This document shows positions 25,511-35,032 of a DNA stretch of 64,000 bases, in pieces. This DNA is from Leadbetterella sp035299025 (GTDB lineage Bacteria; Bacteroidota; Bacteroidia; Cytophagales; Spirosomataceae): contig DATGXK010000006.1 in NCBI GenBank assembly GCA_035299025.1, positions 105,468-169,467 of the forward strand. The letters are read 5' to 3'. The translations under genes were made by a program, and so were the position numbers. Below the pieces are notes generated by a model, which had not been told where the DNA came from, did no database searches, and was given only the letters and a program-made list of their open reading frames with translations. Every line of letters begins with the position of its first letter. The first letter of the stretch is position 1.

Positions 25511-26887
25511 ATGGCTACTTCCAAAATATATTTGGATACTAGAAGAATGACGGACAATTTTGGAGTCATCAAAATATTGGTAATTCATAATAGGGTGCAA
25601 AGAATGTACTCAACTGGTATCAAAATTAAAGAGAGTGATTTTAAGAAGTTTCAGTCACAAGTAACAGAAGATGGCTTAAGTGGCAAAGTGAAAAATGAGG
25701 AGACTATTTATCTTTTCAACATACTTTACGGAAAGGCATTATTTGGTAAAGAGGAAATGGAAGGATATTTATTGAGATCAAAGAGTATCATCTCAGAGTT
25801 AGGGTCAGGGTTTACTTTCGAGAAGTTTAAGTATCGATTTGATAATTTCGAAGGATTACTAAAGCCTTCTAATTTAAAAGAGTCAGGCCTATTTTCTTTT
25901 TTCGAAGATTATGCTAATTCTTTAAAGAATGAGGATAGGATTGGGAGTGCCAACGCCTATCGTTCTGCAGCAAATTCTATTAAGCGATTTCTTTTCGAAA
26001 TGCCTAAGTCTATTCGGTATAAGCTTAATATACCTATTTTTAAAAGTGTAGACAATGTAGAAATTCCTTTCGAAATTGTAACTGATAAATTCTTAGAAGC
26101 CTATGAAATTTGGATGCTTCGGAGTGGCAAAAAAAGTAAAATGAAAGATGGCGTAGATTCACCTGCAACAATAACAAGTGTTGGTATAAATTTAAGACAA
26201 TTAAGATCTATTTTTAACTTGGCCAAGGAAAGCGGAGTAACTCATCATTATCCATTCGGAAAAGGAGGGTTTCAAATTCCTGCTGCCAACAATACCAAAA
26301 AATCTTTATCTAAACCTGATATTCAAAAAATTCTGGCTTATCAAGCAGATTCAACAAACTTAGAGCAAAGGAGCCATGACCTATGGGTATTTTCATATTT
26401 AAGCAATGGCATGAATCTGACGGACATCTGCCTTTTGAAAAAGGATGATTTTGACGATAGAAACCAAACAATTACTTTTATTAGAAGTAAAACCAAAAGA
26501 ACCAGCAAGAAAAAACAAAAGTCCATAACTATTTATCTGGAAGATCAACAGCTAGAGATTTTGGACAGATGGAAAGCCAAATCAGGCCCATTTCTGTTTG
26601 AGTTTTTGAAGACAGGTATGGATGCCACTAGAATTAAATCCATTGTTTCTCAGATTATTCAAGTTACAAACAAGCACATGCGTGAGATTGGTAAAAAACT
26701 TGGTATAAATAATGATATTACCACCTACACGGCGAGGCATTCTTTTGCAACAATATTACTTAGAAGTGAAGTCCCAATAACGTTTATCTCAAAATCTTTA
26801 GGACATGCCAGCCTTCAGACGACAGAGGCGTATTTAGGTTCTTTTGAGGAGGAGAAGGTGAAGGAATATATGAGGGCTTTGAGGTAG
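25511..26887 (+). CDS. Tyrosine recombinase/integrase
   Basis: A 458-aa site-specific recombinase. It has an N-terminal arm-binding domain (about 1-95), a SAM-like core-binding domain (about 105-275) and a C-terminal catalytic domain (about 285-458). Visible catalytic parts are a Lys/Arg-rich beta-hairpin, YTARHSFAT (box II Arg-His), LGHASLQTTEAYL (His and nucleophile Tyr). Box I has NGMN where the canonical Arg of TGLR would be; loss of this Arg is known in Bacteroidota integrases such as IntDOT. I chose the ATG at 25511 (MATSKIYLD); the longer frame adds 15 residues translated from the tandem repeat. It lies just inside the tRNA-derived att site and would integrate the island. Confidence 0.92.
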   Translation: MATSKIYLDTRRMTDNFGVIKILVIHNRVQRMYSTGIKIKESDFKKFQSQVTEDGLSGKVKNEETIYLFNILYGKALFGKEEMEGYLLRSKSIISELGSGFTFEKFKYRFDNFEGLLKPSNLKESGLFSFFEDYANSLKNEDRIGSANAYRSAANSIKRFLFEMPKSIRYKLNIPIFKSVDNVEIPFEIVTDKFLEAYEIWMLRSGKKSKMKDGVDSPATITSVGINLRQLRSIFNLAKESGVTHHYPFGKGGFQIPAANNTKKSLSKPDIQKILAYQADSTNLEQRSHDLWVFSYLSNGMNLTDICLLKKDDFDDRNQTITFIRSKTKRTSKKKQKSITIYLEDQQLEILDRWKAKSGPFLFEFLKTGMDATRIKSIVSQIIQVTNKHMREIGKKLGINNDITTYTARHSFATILLRSEVPITFISKSLGHASLQTTEAYLGSFEEEKVKEYMRALR

Positions 26888-27241
26888 GGTTTTAGTCATT
26901 AAATTATAATTTACAAAGCACTATTTCTAAATATACATTTGACTAGCTATGATTCCGTGTTTGGAGGATTAACTAATACCCATGTGATGGGCATTCTAGG
27001 AAATTTTTTAAATTAGTTTTGAGATTATGGAGGCTAGTTATTTCAAGACTGTATTTTTTACATCTTGAATGGTTGAATTCGAGATAAAATCATATTTCTA
27101 TATCCATCTTTCACAAAACAGGATTCACCTTTAAAAATCATCATTTCGGGGAATAGACCCAAAGATTTTACTGCTTTTCCAACCTATCTACTTTTTGACT
27201 ATCAAGAAACTGGGGAGTTTGACAAAACTAAATTTGAAAAA
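26888..27241. other. Spacer containing the 5' remnant of the PLC-phosphatase gene
   Basis: From 27077 the frame of the downstream phosphatase is open without an ATG. It encodes residues that continue its PLC-like domain (SPLKIIISGNRPKDF...). An in-frame TGA lies at 27074-27076 and unrelated sequence lies before it. 26888-27073 shows no gene; a hairpin AATACCCAT/ATGGGCATT is at about 26974-26994. Confidence 0.6.
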
Positions 27242-28498
27242 GTGGGCATGGTGAGCTATGCTTTTCAAAGATTCTCGAAGTGGAATGGAAAAGGAAGATT
27301 AATTCATACCGATGAGATTAAACTCAAAGAAGTTATTGAGAAAGTACATCGGTCTGGCAAAAAGCTACGTTTTTGGGGAACTCCTGATAATCCAACGGCA
27401 TGGTTTACTTTGTCAGAAATGGGCGTTGATTTTATAAATACCGACAAGCCTTTTGAATGTACTGCCTACGTTAAAACGCTAAAGAGTTCATTGGCTTCTC
27501 GTACAAACCTAAAGCAATCGACCCAGTTAGAACCAAAATCGATTAATAAAAAAGGAGTATTTATTGTTATTGGTGATGGTTGTGGTTTGGCACAATGGTC
27601 AACTGCTATGATTAACTCCGGGCCATTGAATATCGAGAAAATCAAGCATATTGGACTTTCGAAAACTCAAGCTGCGGATGATTTCACAACGGATTCTGAT
27701 GCGGGTGGTACTGCCATAGCCAGTGGAGAAAAAACAAATAATCGATATATAGGCAAAGACCCACAAGGAAAATCATTGTCAAGCCTCTTTGAATTATCGG
27801 AAACCAATGATTTTTTCAAGGGAATTGTTAGCACAGATAATATTGCTGGAGCCACACCCGCTGCTTTTTATGCCCATGTACAAGACCGAGATAGCACTTT
27901 GACAATTACTGAGTTTCTGAAACAATCATCTGTAAACTTAATGATTGGGCAGGCAAGTATCGCTCAAAAAAACATTATTGCTCAAAAGTATCATTTGATA
28001 AATCCCGAAGACAATAATGCGGAATTGAGAGGTATAAAAAACGCTATTCTTTTCGATAAACTACCTTTTCTTACAGAGAATAGAGGTGATTTCCTTGGAA
28101 ATAGCACGGCATTTGTTTTACAAGAAATCGCAAGTTCAAATAAAGATTTTGTAGTAATGATTGAAAACGGGCATATTGATGGTGCAGGACATGCCAATAA
28201 GTCAACAGAAATGTTAAATGAAGTATTAGATTTAGACCACACTATCGGATTAATAATGGCCTTTATTGACAAAAATCCAGAATGTACATTGGTTGTTACC
28301 GCTGACCACGAAACGGGTGGTGTCACACTTCCACATGCTGATAAAAACGGAAATCCTGAAGTGTGTTTCCATAGTGATGACCACACGGGTATTCCAGTTC
28401 CTGTGTTTGCTTATGGAGCTGGAGCCCAACAGTTTTCGGGTATTTATGAGAATGTAGAAATTTATAAAAAGATTTTAGGTTTGATAAAAAAGTACTAA
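27242..28498 (+). CDS. 5'-truncated PLC-like/alkaline phosphatase fusion
   Basis: The frame encodes the end of a PI-PLC/GDPD-like TIM-barrel domain (WGTPDNPTAWFTL, GVDFINTDKP) followed by a complete alkaline phosphatase domain: IGDGCG, TTDSDAGGTAIASG with nucleophile Ser, GHIDGAGHAN, TADHETGG and DDHTGIPVPVFAYG metal ligands. Homologous coding extends upstream to 27077 without a start codon, and the catalytic N-terminal half of the PLC domain and the signal peptide are missing. A GTG (27242) or ATG (27248) could start a shorter product, but export is doubtful. The phosphatase may thus be inactive in vivo. It is convergent with the metallophosphatase gene; the stops overlap by 4 bp. Confidence 0.75.
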   Translation: MGMVSYAFQRFSKWNGKGRLIHTDEIKLKEVIEKVHRSGKKLRFWGTPDNPTAWFTLSEMGVDFINTDKPFECTAYVKTLKSSLASRTNLKQSTQLEPKSINKKGVFIVIGDGCGLAQWSTAMINSGPLNIEKIKHIGLSKTQAADDFTTDSDAGGTAIASGEKTNNRYIGKDPQGKSLSSLFELSETNDFFKGIVSTDNIAGATPAAFYAHVQDRDSTLTITEFLKQSSVNLMIGQASIAQKNIIAQKYHLINPEDNNAELRGIKNAILFDKLPFLTENRGDFLGNSTAFVLQEIASSNKDFVVMIENGHIDGAGHANKSTEMLNEVLDLDHTIGLIMAFIDKNPECTLVVTADHETGGVTLPHADKNGNPEVCFHSDDHTGIPVPVFAYGAGAQQFSGIYENVEIYKKILGLIKKY

Positions 28499-29877
28499 GG
28501 TTTTTCTATCACAAGGTTCTCTACGGTTTCTCCGTCAATATTGATTTGTTTAATAGTTAAACGACGGGGGTTAAATGAAATGCTTGTAAATGAATGTTTT
28601 ACGGCATAAAACTGAGTAGTGAAGGGTTGCCAACTGTCTTTGTCATCGGTTTGGTCCACGTCATACAATTCCCTTCCCCCAGCACCTGTTACGATGTAGA
28701 TTGGTCCATTAGGTTGTAGCTTGGTTTTTCCATCATATATTTTATCCAAAGTCCATTTACCTGAAATCACCTTACCTCTTGTTTGGTTGGCTGTATTGGC
28801 AAGCCTTGAACCCGTTCCGCTCGGACTAAATTGCATCGGGAAAGTTCTTTGATAATTATGCACATGGCCATTAAAAACCACGTCCACTTTAGCTGTTTCA
28901 AGGAGCGGGGATAATATTCGCATTTGCTGCTGTTCGTAGTGAGCTCTTGAAGAATTGAAGCCAGGATGGTGAAACATGACGAATTTCCACGAAAAGTCTC
29001 TTGCCTTTAGCAATTCGCTACTCACCCACTTTTTTAAGGTAGAATCAGCCCAATCCACATAAGGATTAGAGTCCAGCACCAACCAAAACGAGTCGCCATA
29101 ATTAAATGAGTAATTACTCATTACAGGGTATTTATTCCCAGCATTAGTGTAGAATTCTTTCTTTAAGCTATCTGAACCAATAAGCTCTGGATGTAAAACT
29201 GAGTTTTCCTTCATAACTGGTCCATTTAAAGGTTGATTCCAAAAGAAGTAGTACGCCAAGGCATCTTTATATTTATTTAGGTCACGGGTTTCTAAATCAT
29301 GGTTACCCGGTGCTACAAAAAAAGGAACAGTGCTCATAAATGGCCTTTCAGTGGTATTGTAGTAAGGATAAAAATTACGGTCATATTCATACACCAATCC
29401 ACGATTATACACTATATCGCCACTGATAGCTACCATTTGTGGCTGTTCTTTTACCACTAAATCTCCAATCTTTCTCTGTATCTCGTTTCCAGTGCCTACA
29501 TCTCCAAATACCACCATTTTTACCTCTTCATTTTTTAGCGGCTTTGATTTAAATGTTGAAGCAAATACTTTTGATTTTCCTTTCCATATCTCATAAGAAA
29601 TGGTTTTGCCAGGTATATTACTTTCAAGTGGACATTCATAAATATATCTCTCTGTTTTACCGCCTATTATAAGTGCTTTGCCGCTAACAGTTTTTTCAGA
29701 ACTAGGCAAAATTTTATATTTGACCGTAAAATCTTTAATATCCTCGTCTGTATGCCACATCAGCGAAATTTTATCCAAGTGTTCGCTTTCGCCCAATTGG
29801 ATGTAGGGCAATGTCTTAAACTGACTAAATGTGTTGAGACTTATGAATAAAAATAAGAAGGTATTGAGAAAACGCAT
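28495..29877 (-). CDS. Purple-acid-phosphatase-like secreted metallophosphatase
   Basis: A 460-aa protein with signal peptide (1-18, ending NTFSQ), an N-terminal Fn3-like domain of purple acid phosphatases (about 20-115) and a calcineurin-type phosphoesterase domain. Metal-binding motifs are FGDVGTG (Asp), SGDIVY (Asp), PGNHD (Asn/His), FHHPG (His) and NGHVHNYQRT (His-x-His). It would release inorganic phosphate from monoesters in the periplasm or outside the cell. It is convergent with the alkaline phosphatase, and other phosphoester enzymes lie downstream in the island, suggesting a shared role in organic phosphate use. Confidence 0.9.
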   Translation of the reverse strand: MRFLNTFLFLFISLNTFSQFKTLPYIQLGESEHLDKISLMWHTDEDIKDFTVKYKILPSSEKTVSGKALIIGGKTERYIYECPLESNIPGKTISYEIWKGKSKVFASTFKSKPLKNEEVKMVVFGDVGTGNEIQRKIGDLVVKEQPQMVAISGDIVYNRGLVYEYDRNFYPYYNTTERPFMSTVPFFVAPGNHDLETRDLNKYKDALAYYFFWNQPLNGPVMKENSVLHPELIGSDSLKKEFYTNAGNKYPVMSNYSFNYGDSFWLVLDSNPYVDWADSTLKKWVSSELLKARDFSWKFVMFHHPGFNSSRAHYEQQQMRILSPLLETAKVDVVFNGHVHNYQRTFPMQFSPSGTGSRLANTANQTRGKVISGKWTLDKIYDGKTKLQPNGPIYIVTGAGGRELYDVDQTDDKDSWQPFTTQFYAVKHSFTSISFNPRRLTIKQINIDGETVENLVIEKP

Positions 29878-29970
29878 ATGAATGAATATTTTTTCAAATA
29901 TCCGTCATAAACCTTAAGATCCTAAATAAAAGGGATTAAGTTATTTTAAAGAAAAGGATTTAAATCCTGC

Positions 29971-31869
29971 TTACTTGTAAGGCAATCTTGAGATCAGAAT
30001 CTTTTTCGGTTTCTTATTAACATTATATTCATTGTCATATTGAAAATGAAAAGCTGATGCCCACTCATCAGGTTTATCAACTTTTGGCCCCAAAGTTATT
30101 TGTTCAATTAGTCCACGAATATTGACAAGCTCAATATAGACTTTTGGAGGAGTAGCTTTTTCATCAAACTTTTTTTCAAATTCAACTCCTTTAATCACCA
30201 GCCTGATTTCGTTCTCATTTTTATATGCATCACTTTTGAAAAGGAAAGCTATTGCATTTAAATACTTTTCTAATACTGATTTATCCTCTTTTAAATAGCC
30301 TGTAACTTTAGACTTCAATTCTTCCATGAGCTGGTTAAGTTCTTCTTCTTTACCTTCAGCATTAGGGATATGAAAATGAATATTTTTTTTGTCATGATTC
30401 CAATAGGCTACCCTATAGAAATTTATATCATCTGAATCTGTCAATGATTTCTCAGAATTTCCTTTTTTCAATGAATCATTAATGCCATCTACAAATTCAG
30501 ACATACGAATGGTTATAGCACAGCCTTTTGCTTCCTCATTAGCCTCTTTCCCATAAAACCGCCACATGTTCAGGTCATCGTGTTTGTCCTCAGAAACAAA
30601 GCTTCCTATAAAAGGTTTTGGAGCAAAGGTTTCAGCAAGCAACCCATCTAAATTTCTGGTAAAAAGCTGATTACCCAAAAAAATGAATAATTCTGTTCCT
30701 TCTGAGGTGTCATTTAAAAAGCTACCTTCAGATATTCTGAATTTACTTTCTTTATCAAAAATTAAAATTTTAACGGTGGACAAGCTGGTATAATGGGTGA
30801 TACAGCCTTTTTCGATAAGAAGTAGTTTTTTTATCTTATCAGTTATTTCCGAAATTTCACTGACCTCATGGTCTTTTAGTTTTTCTTCAAGCTCGGCAAT
30901 AAACTCTTTGGCTCGCTTTGTCCAGATATTTTCTTTTTCGGGAGTTAGAGATATGTAACGCTTGAAGTCACTTTTGGCCTTTTCAATATCTTTCCCCTTT
31001 AATCTATGACTATTTCCACGATTATAGTAGGCATCAGCAAAATCAGGTTTCAGTATAATGGCTTTTTCATAGTCGATAATAGCTTTGTCATATTCTCCTT
31101 TATTTTTCCATGAATTCCCTCTGTTATTGAAGGCAAATGCATAATCAGGTTTCAATTCTATGGCTTTGTCAAAGTCGATAATAGCTTTGTCATATTCTCC
31201 TTTATTATTCCATGAATTTCCTCTGTTATTGAAAGCAGCTGCATAATCAGGTTTCAGTTCAATGGCTTTGTCATAGTCACTTATCGCTTTGTCGTATTCT
31301 CCTTTTAGATCCCATGAATTCCCTCTGTTATTGAAAGAAACTGCATAATCAGGTTTCAGTTCAATGGCTTTGTTATAGTCACTTATGGCTTTGTCGTATT
31401 CTCCTTTATTTTTCCATGAAATCCCTCTTGTAATGAAGGCAGCTAAATAATCAGGTTTCAGTTCAATGGCTTTTTTATAGTCACTTATCGCTTTTTCATA
31501 TTCTCCTTTATTTCTCCACGAATTTCCTCTGTTATTGAAAGCATCCGCATGATCAGGTTTCAGTTCAATGGCTTTATCATAGTCACTTATGGCTTTGTCA
31601 TATTCTCCTTTATCATTATACCCATTTCCCCGGACAAGGTACCCCATAAAATAACCTGAGTTTGCTTGGATTGCTTTTTCAGCGTATTCTAATGTTTTCT
31701 CAGATTCAGAATCTAATCTATAAGACCCTCTTGCCCGCCAGGCATATAACTCAGCATTTTTGTGTTTTTCCAAGACCTCATCAGATAGGAGATTTATGAG
31801 TTCGTCAAACTTTTCAAGCTCAAAAAGTTTTTCGGCTTGTTTTTGGAGATTTGAAAGTTCTTTGCTCAT
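29971..31869 (-). CDS. TPR-repeat protein with C-terminal DUF2971 domain
   Basis: A 632-aa cytosolic protein. At least six near-identical 34-residue TPR units (consensus GNSWKNKGEYDKAISDYDKA) fill about residues 75-310. A linker is followed by a DUF2971-like domain (about 355-610) with HYTS at 359-362, SFLNDTSEG, and a central MWRFYGKEA block. DUF2971 proteins are common in accessory and defence-rich regions and their activity is not proven; the HYTS/FLNDxSE pattern faintly recalls ADP-ribosyltransferase-like folds. It has no signal peptide. It stands alone between the phosphatase and glycosyltransferase genes. The repeat near-identity suggests recent expansion. Confidence 0.8.
   Translation of the reverse strand: MSKELSNLQKQAEKLFELEKFDELINLLSDEVLEKHKNAELYAWRARGSYRLDSESEKTLEYAEKAIQANSGYFMGYLVRGNGYNDKGEYDKAISDYDKAIELKPDHADAFNNRGNSWRNKGEYEKAISDYKKAIELKPDYLAAFITRGISWKNKGEYDKAISDYNKAIELKPDYAVSFNNRGNSWDLKGEYDKAISDYDKAIELKPDYAAAFNNRGNSWNNKGEYDKAIIDFDKAIELKPDYAFAFNNRGNSWKNKGEYDKAIIDYEKAIILKPDFADAYYNRGNSHRLKGKDIEKAKSDFKRYISLTPEKENIWTKRAKEFIAELEEKLKDHEVSEISEITDKIKKLLLIEKGCITHYTSLSTVKILIFDKESKFRISEGSFLNDTSEGTELFIFLGNQLFTRNLDGLLAETFAPKPFIGSFVSEDKHDDLNMWRFYGKEANEEAKGCAITIRMSEFVDGINDSLKKGNSEKSLTDSDDINFYRVAYWNHDKKNIHFHIPNAEGKEEELNQLMEELKSKVTGYLKEDKSVLEKYLNAIAFLFKSDAYKNENEIRLVIKGVEFEKKFDEKATPPKVYIELVNIRGLIEQITLGPKVDKPDEWASAFHFQYDNEYNVNKKPKKILISRLPYK
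30950..31650. repeat. Coding tandem repeats (102 bp) of the TPR gene
   Basis: Six to seven direct 102-bp units encode the TPR motifs. Blocks such as TTATAGTCACTTATGGCTTTG recur almost unchanged in adjacent units, with synonymous drift elsewhere. They are coding, not CRISPR-like. Confidence 0.8.
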
Positions 31870-31971
31870 GTTGATTTAATATTTTCGGGAATAATAATGT
31901 GAGGCAAAAATGAATTTAATGTGGTTTAAAATAATTTTTCAGAAATTTAGCTAAATACTTTCTAATAAAAA

Positions 31972-32109
31972 ATGGAAAACTTATCTAGTGACCTCAAAAA
32001 GCCGAATGAGGATAGGAAAAAATTCAGTATGCTTTCCATCCTGAATCTCGGAGAAAAACCTTCGCAACTTGGTAATAATAAAAGCCGAAATTACTTTGAA
32101 GAATATTAA
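31972..32109 (+). CDS. Possible small ORF, 45 aa
   Basis: An ATG-to-TAA frame encoding a hydrophilic, Lys/Asn/Ser-rich peptide (MENLSSDLKKPNEDRKK...). It is alone on the plus strand in the 299-bp gap between two minus-strand genes. No motif is recognised; it could be chance. Confidence 0.2.
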   Translation: MENLSSDLKKPNEDRKKFSMLSILNLGEKPSQLGNNKSRNYFEEY

Positions 32110-32168
32110 AATTATTAAGAGGTTAGATGATGTTTAATCTCTCTTTTTTGTTATTCTGCTTCTAGAAT

Positions 32169-33650
32169 TTAAAACCCATTTTTAGTTTCTATTACGGTAC
32201 TTTTAATAGGATATTTCTTTTCGATTTTTTGGAATATTTTGTCTTCCTTTTTAAACTCCCTTTTAATGTTAAATACCCTTCTGGCATAAAAAGATAAACT
32301 AGGATTATAATGATCTTTCATGAAAATTTCGGTTTTCGAGTTTCTGAGTTTCAAACCAGTTTCTTTCACAAAACCTTGTTGCAAAAGCCCATATTTGTAC
32401 ATAAAAAAAGATACCGCCAGGCTATAAATTATCAAGGAACCCAAAATGGTTTGTTTCTTTGTAAAATGCAGCATATTTATTAATACAAACATAGTGAGCA
32501 TAATCCAGATATACTTTGTATCGAAAATGAGACTCGTTTTTTTGAGCATGAGGTTTACGTTGACATCCTTTATTTCTAAGTGCTTTATTAGGGTAGGGGC
32601 AAGTAAAAACAGCAGAACCATAAAAGTCATTTGGATGTATATGGCGTTGAAATTCAAGTTTTTGGTTTGAGAAATTAATATAATCAAAGGGAAATACCCA
32701 ATGGATATATAATGCGGTAGTTGCGTTTTGGAAAATGAAAAAAGCACAAAGGGCAAAGCCGCCCAAATCATCAGGAAAATGTTTTTGTCGTCTATTTTGA
32801 TTTTTCTCAGGCCTGAAAATAACAAATGACCAAAAGGAATAAAAGACAGCAAAATGACTGGGAAATAGTACCACCAGAAACCTCCGTGTGATTCCATGGT
32901 TTGGGAAAATCTACCCAGATTGTGTTTGATGAAAAAGTCAGTAAACAAAAAATCTCCTGACTTTAGGTAAGCCAAATAGAACCATGGAAAAGGAATAAAA
33001 ACAGCCCAAATAATGAGCAGAGGATTTAAGGTTTTTCGGAACAAACCAAAGTTTTTGGAGATCAACAGAAAAAGAAATATGACGCCAAAAATGATTACAA
33101 AGGCCAATGGCCCTTTGGTAATAAAACCAAAGCCAGCCAGCGTATACAGCCAAAATAATGACATTCGGGATTTACTTTTAGAATAATCATAAAAGTAGAA
33201 TAAAGCTCCTGAAACCAAGAGATTGAGTAGGTTGTCACTAACTGCGGCTCGGCTCAATACCTGAAATTGTAACATACAAATGGCCACCACCAAACTTAAA
33301 AATGCTATTCTGTCTGAAAAATGTCTTTTGACAAATCTGAACATTAAAAAGAGCGATAGCAAGAAAAAAATATAGGAGGGTAGCCTTGCTCCGAGTTCAT
33401 TCAAGCCAAATATTTTAAGCGAAATGGCGGTAAACCAAAAAAATAAGGCAGGTTTATCGTAACGTTGCTCGCCATTAACACTGATGCTTACATAATCTCC
33501 GCTTGCAAGCATCTGACGTGCCGCTTCTGCAAAAAAGCCTTCGTCTTCGTCGAAAAGCGGCGTGTAATACATACCCAAAGTACTTACTAGAATATATGCA
33601 GCCACGAAGGCATAAATTCTTCTATCAAAGTTTAATTCTACTTTAACCAT
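32169..33650 (-). CDS. ArnT/PMT-family (GT-C) glycosyltransferase
   Basis: A 493-aa polytopic membrane protein with about 11-12 transmembrane helices. The first loop holds the catalytic acidic motif FDEDEGFFAEAARQML, followed by YDKPALFFWF, both diagnostic of GT39/ArnT-type enzymes that move sugars from polyprenyl phosphate donors to lipid A or protein. It lies head to head with the PHP-domain gene (start codons about 43 bp apart), so they share a divergent promoter region. Its connection to the neighbouring phosphatases is not obvious. The acceptor cannot be deduced. Confidence 0.88.
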   Translation of the reverse strand: MVKVELNFDRRIYAFVAAYILVSTLGMYYTPLFDEDEGFFAEAARQMLASGDYVSISVNGEQRYDKPALFFWFTAISLKIFGLNELGARLPSYIFFLLSLFLMFRFVKRHFSDRIAFLSLVVAICMLQFQVLSRAAVSDNLLNLLVSGALFYFYDYSKSKSRMSLFWLYTLAGFGFITKGPLAFVIIFGVIFLFLLISKNFGLFRKTLNPLLIIWAVFIPFPWFYLAYLKSGDFLFTDFFIKHNLGRFSQTMESHGGFWWYYFPVILLSFIPFGHLLFSGLRKIKIDDKNIFLMIWAALPFVLFSFSKTQLPHYISIGYFPLIILISQTKNLNFNAIYIQMTFMVLLFLLAPTLIKHLEIKDVNVNLMLKKTSLIFDTKYIWIMLTMFVLINMLHFTKKQTILGSLIIYSLAVSFFMYKYGLLQQGFVKETGLKLRNSKTEIFMKDHYNPSLSFYARRVFNIKREFKKEDKIFQKIEKKYPIKSTVIETKNGF

Positions 33651-33693
33651 TCGGTATCATTTTGATAATGTTCCAAGCCTAATTTTGAGCATT

Positions 33694-34935
33694 ATGGAAC
33701 CAAGAAATATCTTCAAAGGTCTGTCAAAACCCTTAAAAGGACCGAAAAGCATAAGTCAAGGAATTATTAAATCTTTTCTTGCTCTACTGGTGGTTATTTT
33801 GGCAGCATTCTATTATCAAACTCAAATATTTGAATATTCTACTCCTATTGCGAGCATCAAGTCTTCATTTTTTAATCCATATCAAAAATGGAACTCAAAG
33901 AGTGCCTTAAAGGCTAATTTTCATGCACATTCTGAGGCGTGGAAAGGAATTACGAACGGGCATAATTCGGAACTCCAGATTTTTGAAGAATATAAAAAGA
34001 TGGATTTTACGGTTGCGGCAGTTTCTAATTACCATAGTATTTCAGCCAAAAAAGATACTGCTTGTGTTTACATTCCTTGCTATGAGCACGGTTTCAATAC
34101 TAACAAAACTCACATGCTGGCCATTGATGCCAAGACAGTTGACAAATTGGATTTTCCTTTCGGTCAGAGTGTTTCTCAGAAGCAAACCAGACTTATGAAT
34201 ATCAAAAAAACAGCCTCGTTAGTAGCTTTGACCCATCCAGGATTAATGAATGGATACACTACCAAAGACCTTAAAGTTTTAAAAGGTTATGATTTGTTCG
34301 AGGTACTAAGCCCTTATTATGAGTCATTTGATCTATGGGATTACGCCTTGAACAACGGAAACCTTTCGTGGTTAATGGCCAACGACGATACCCACGACTT
34401 GGTAAAACAGCCGGCAGGAAGATTTTTTAATTTGATAGCTGCTGCTAGCAAAACCAAACATGGAGTTATTGATGCCTTAAAATCTGGCAATCATGTGGCT
34501 TATTCTTCTGAAAAAGGGAAAATGGACGTACGGCTCAACAAAATTGAGGTCATTGGAAACGAAGTATCTTATGTTTTTTCTGGCAAAATTAACAGAGTGA
34601 AATTAGTGAGAAACGGCGAAATGTTTTTGATTGACCCCAAAGGTAAAATTCTCCTGACAGAAGCAGATAAGTACATCAGATTTGAGGTTGTGGGCGAAAA
34701 GTCGACACTCTACACCAACCCTATCTTTAGAATTAAGCAGGAAGAATTAGCAGGATTTTCCGACATAACCTATTCCATAGATATTCTAAAAACATTTGGT
34801 TTTAGGGTTATGCTCTTGTCCTTATCCAGTTTGTTTCTAATCTTGATATTTGGCAAAAGTTACAAATTATTCCCGAATTTAAATTTGAGTTTCAAGCCGA
34901 ACGACTATCGCCTCAAACAAAAAAACAGAGGTTGA
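33694..34935 (+). CDS. Membrane-anchored PHP-domain phosphoesterase-like protein
   Basis: A 413-aa protein with one N-terminal transmembrane helix (about 25-42), an extracytoplasmic PHP-like domain with NFHAHSE, ALTHPG and NDDTHD metal-ligand motifs, and a C-terminal transmembrane helix (about 370-392). PHP domains are metal-dependent phosphoesterases. The ATG at 33694 is preferred to an upstream TTG. TAATTTTG at 33680-33687 resembles a -7 box but lies too close to the start to be trusted. The gene precedes the TonB receptor by 97 bp and starts the plus-strand block of phosphoester-related genes, so a role in processing imported or surface phosphoesters is inferred. Confidence 0.75.
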   Translation: MEPRNIFKGLSKPLKGPKSISQGIIKSFLALLVVILAAFYYQTQIFEYSTPIASIKSSFFNPYQKWNSKSALKANFHAHSEAWKGITNGHNSELQIFEEYKKMDFTVAAVSNYHSISAKKDTACVYIPCYEHGFNTNKTHMLAIDAKTVDKLDFPFGQSVSQKQTRLMNIKKTASLVALTHPGLMNGYTTKDLKVLKGYDLFEVLSPYYESFDLWDYALNNGNLSWLMANDDTHDLVKQPAGRFFNLIAAASKTKHGVIDALKSGNHVAYSSEKGKMDVRLNKIEVIGNEVSYVFSGKINRVKLVRNGEMFLIDPKGKILLTEADKYIRFEVVGEKSTLYTNPIFRIKQEELAGFSDITYSIDILKTFGFRVMLLSLSSLFLILIFGKSYKLFPNLNLSFKPNDYRLKQKNRG

Positions 34936-35032
34936 TTTTTTGGTATTGTTGAACTTAATGGATTGGTAACAATAGACTGCTTTTAAGGAAACATTGAGTA
35001 ATGAATTTTGTGCCATAATCAAAATTACTTCA

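Noticed and set aside
30950..31650. 102-bp tandem repeats as a CRISPR or satellite
   Set aside because: They encode 34-aa TPR motifs in the frame of the minus-strand gene.
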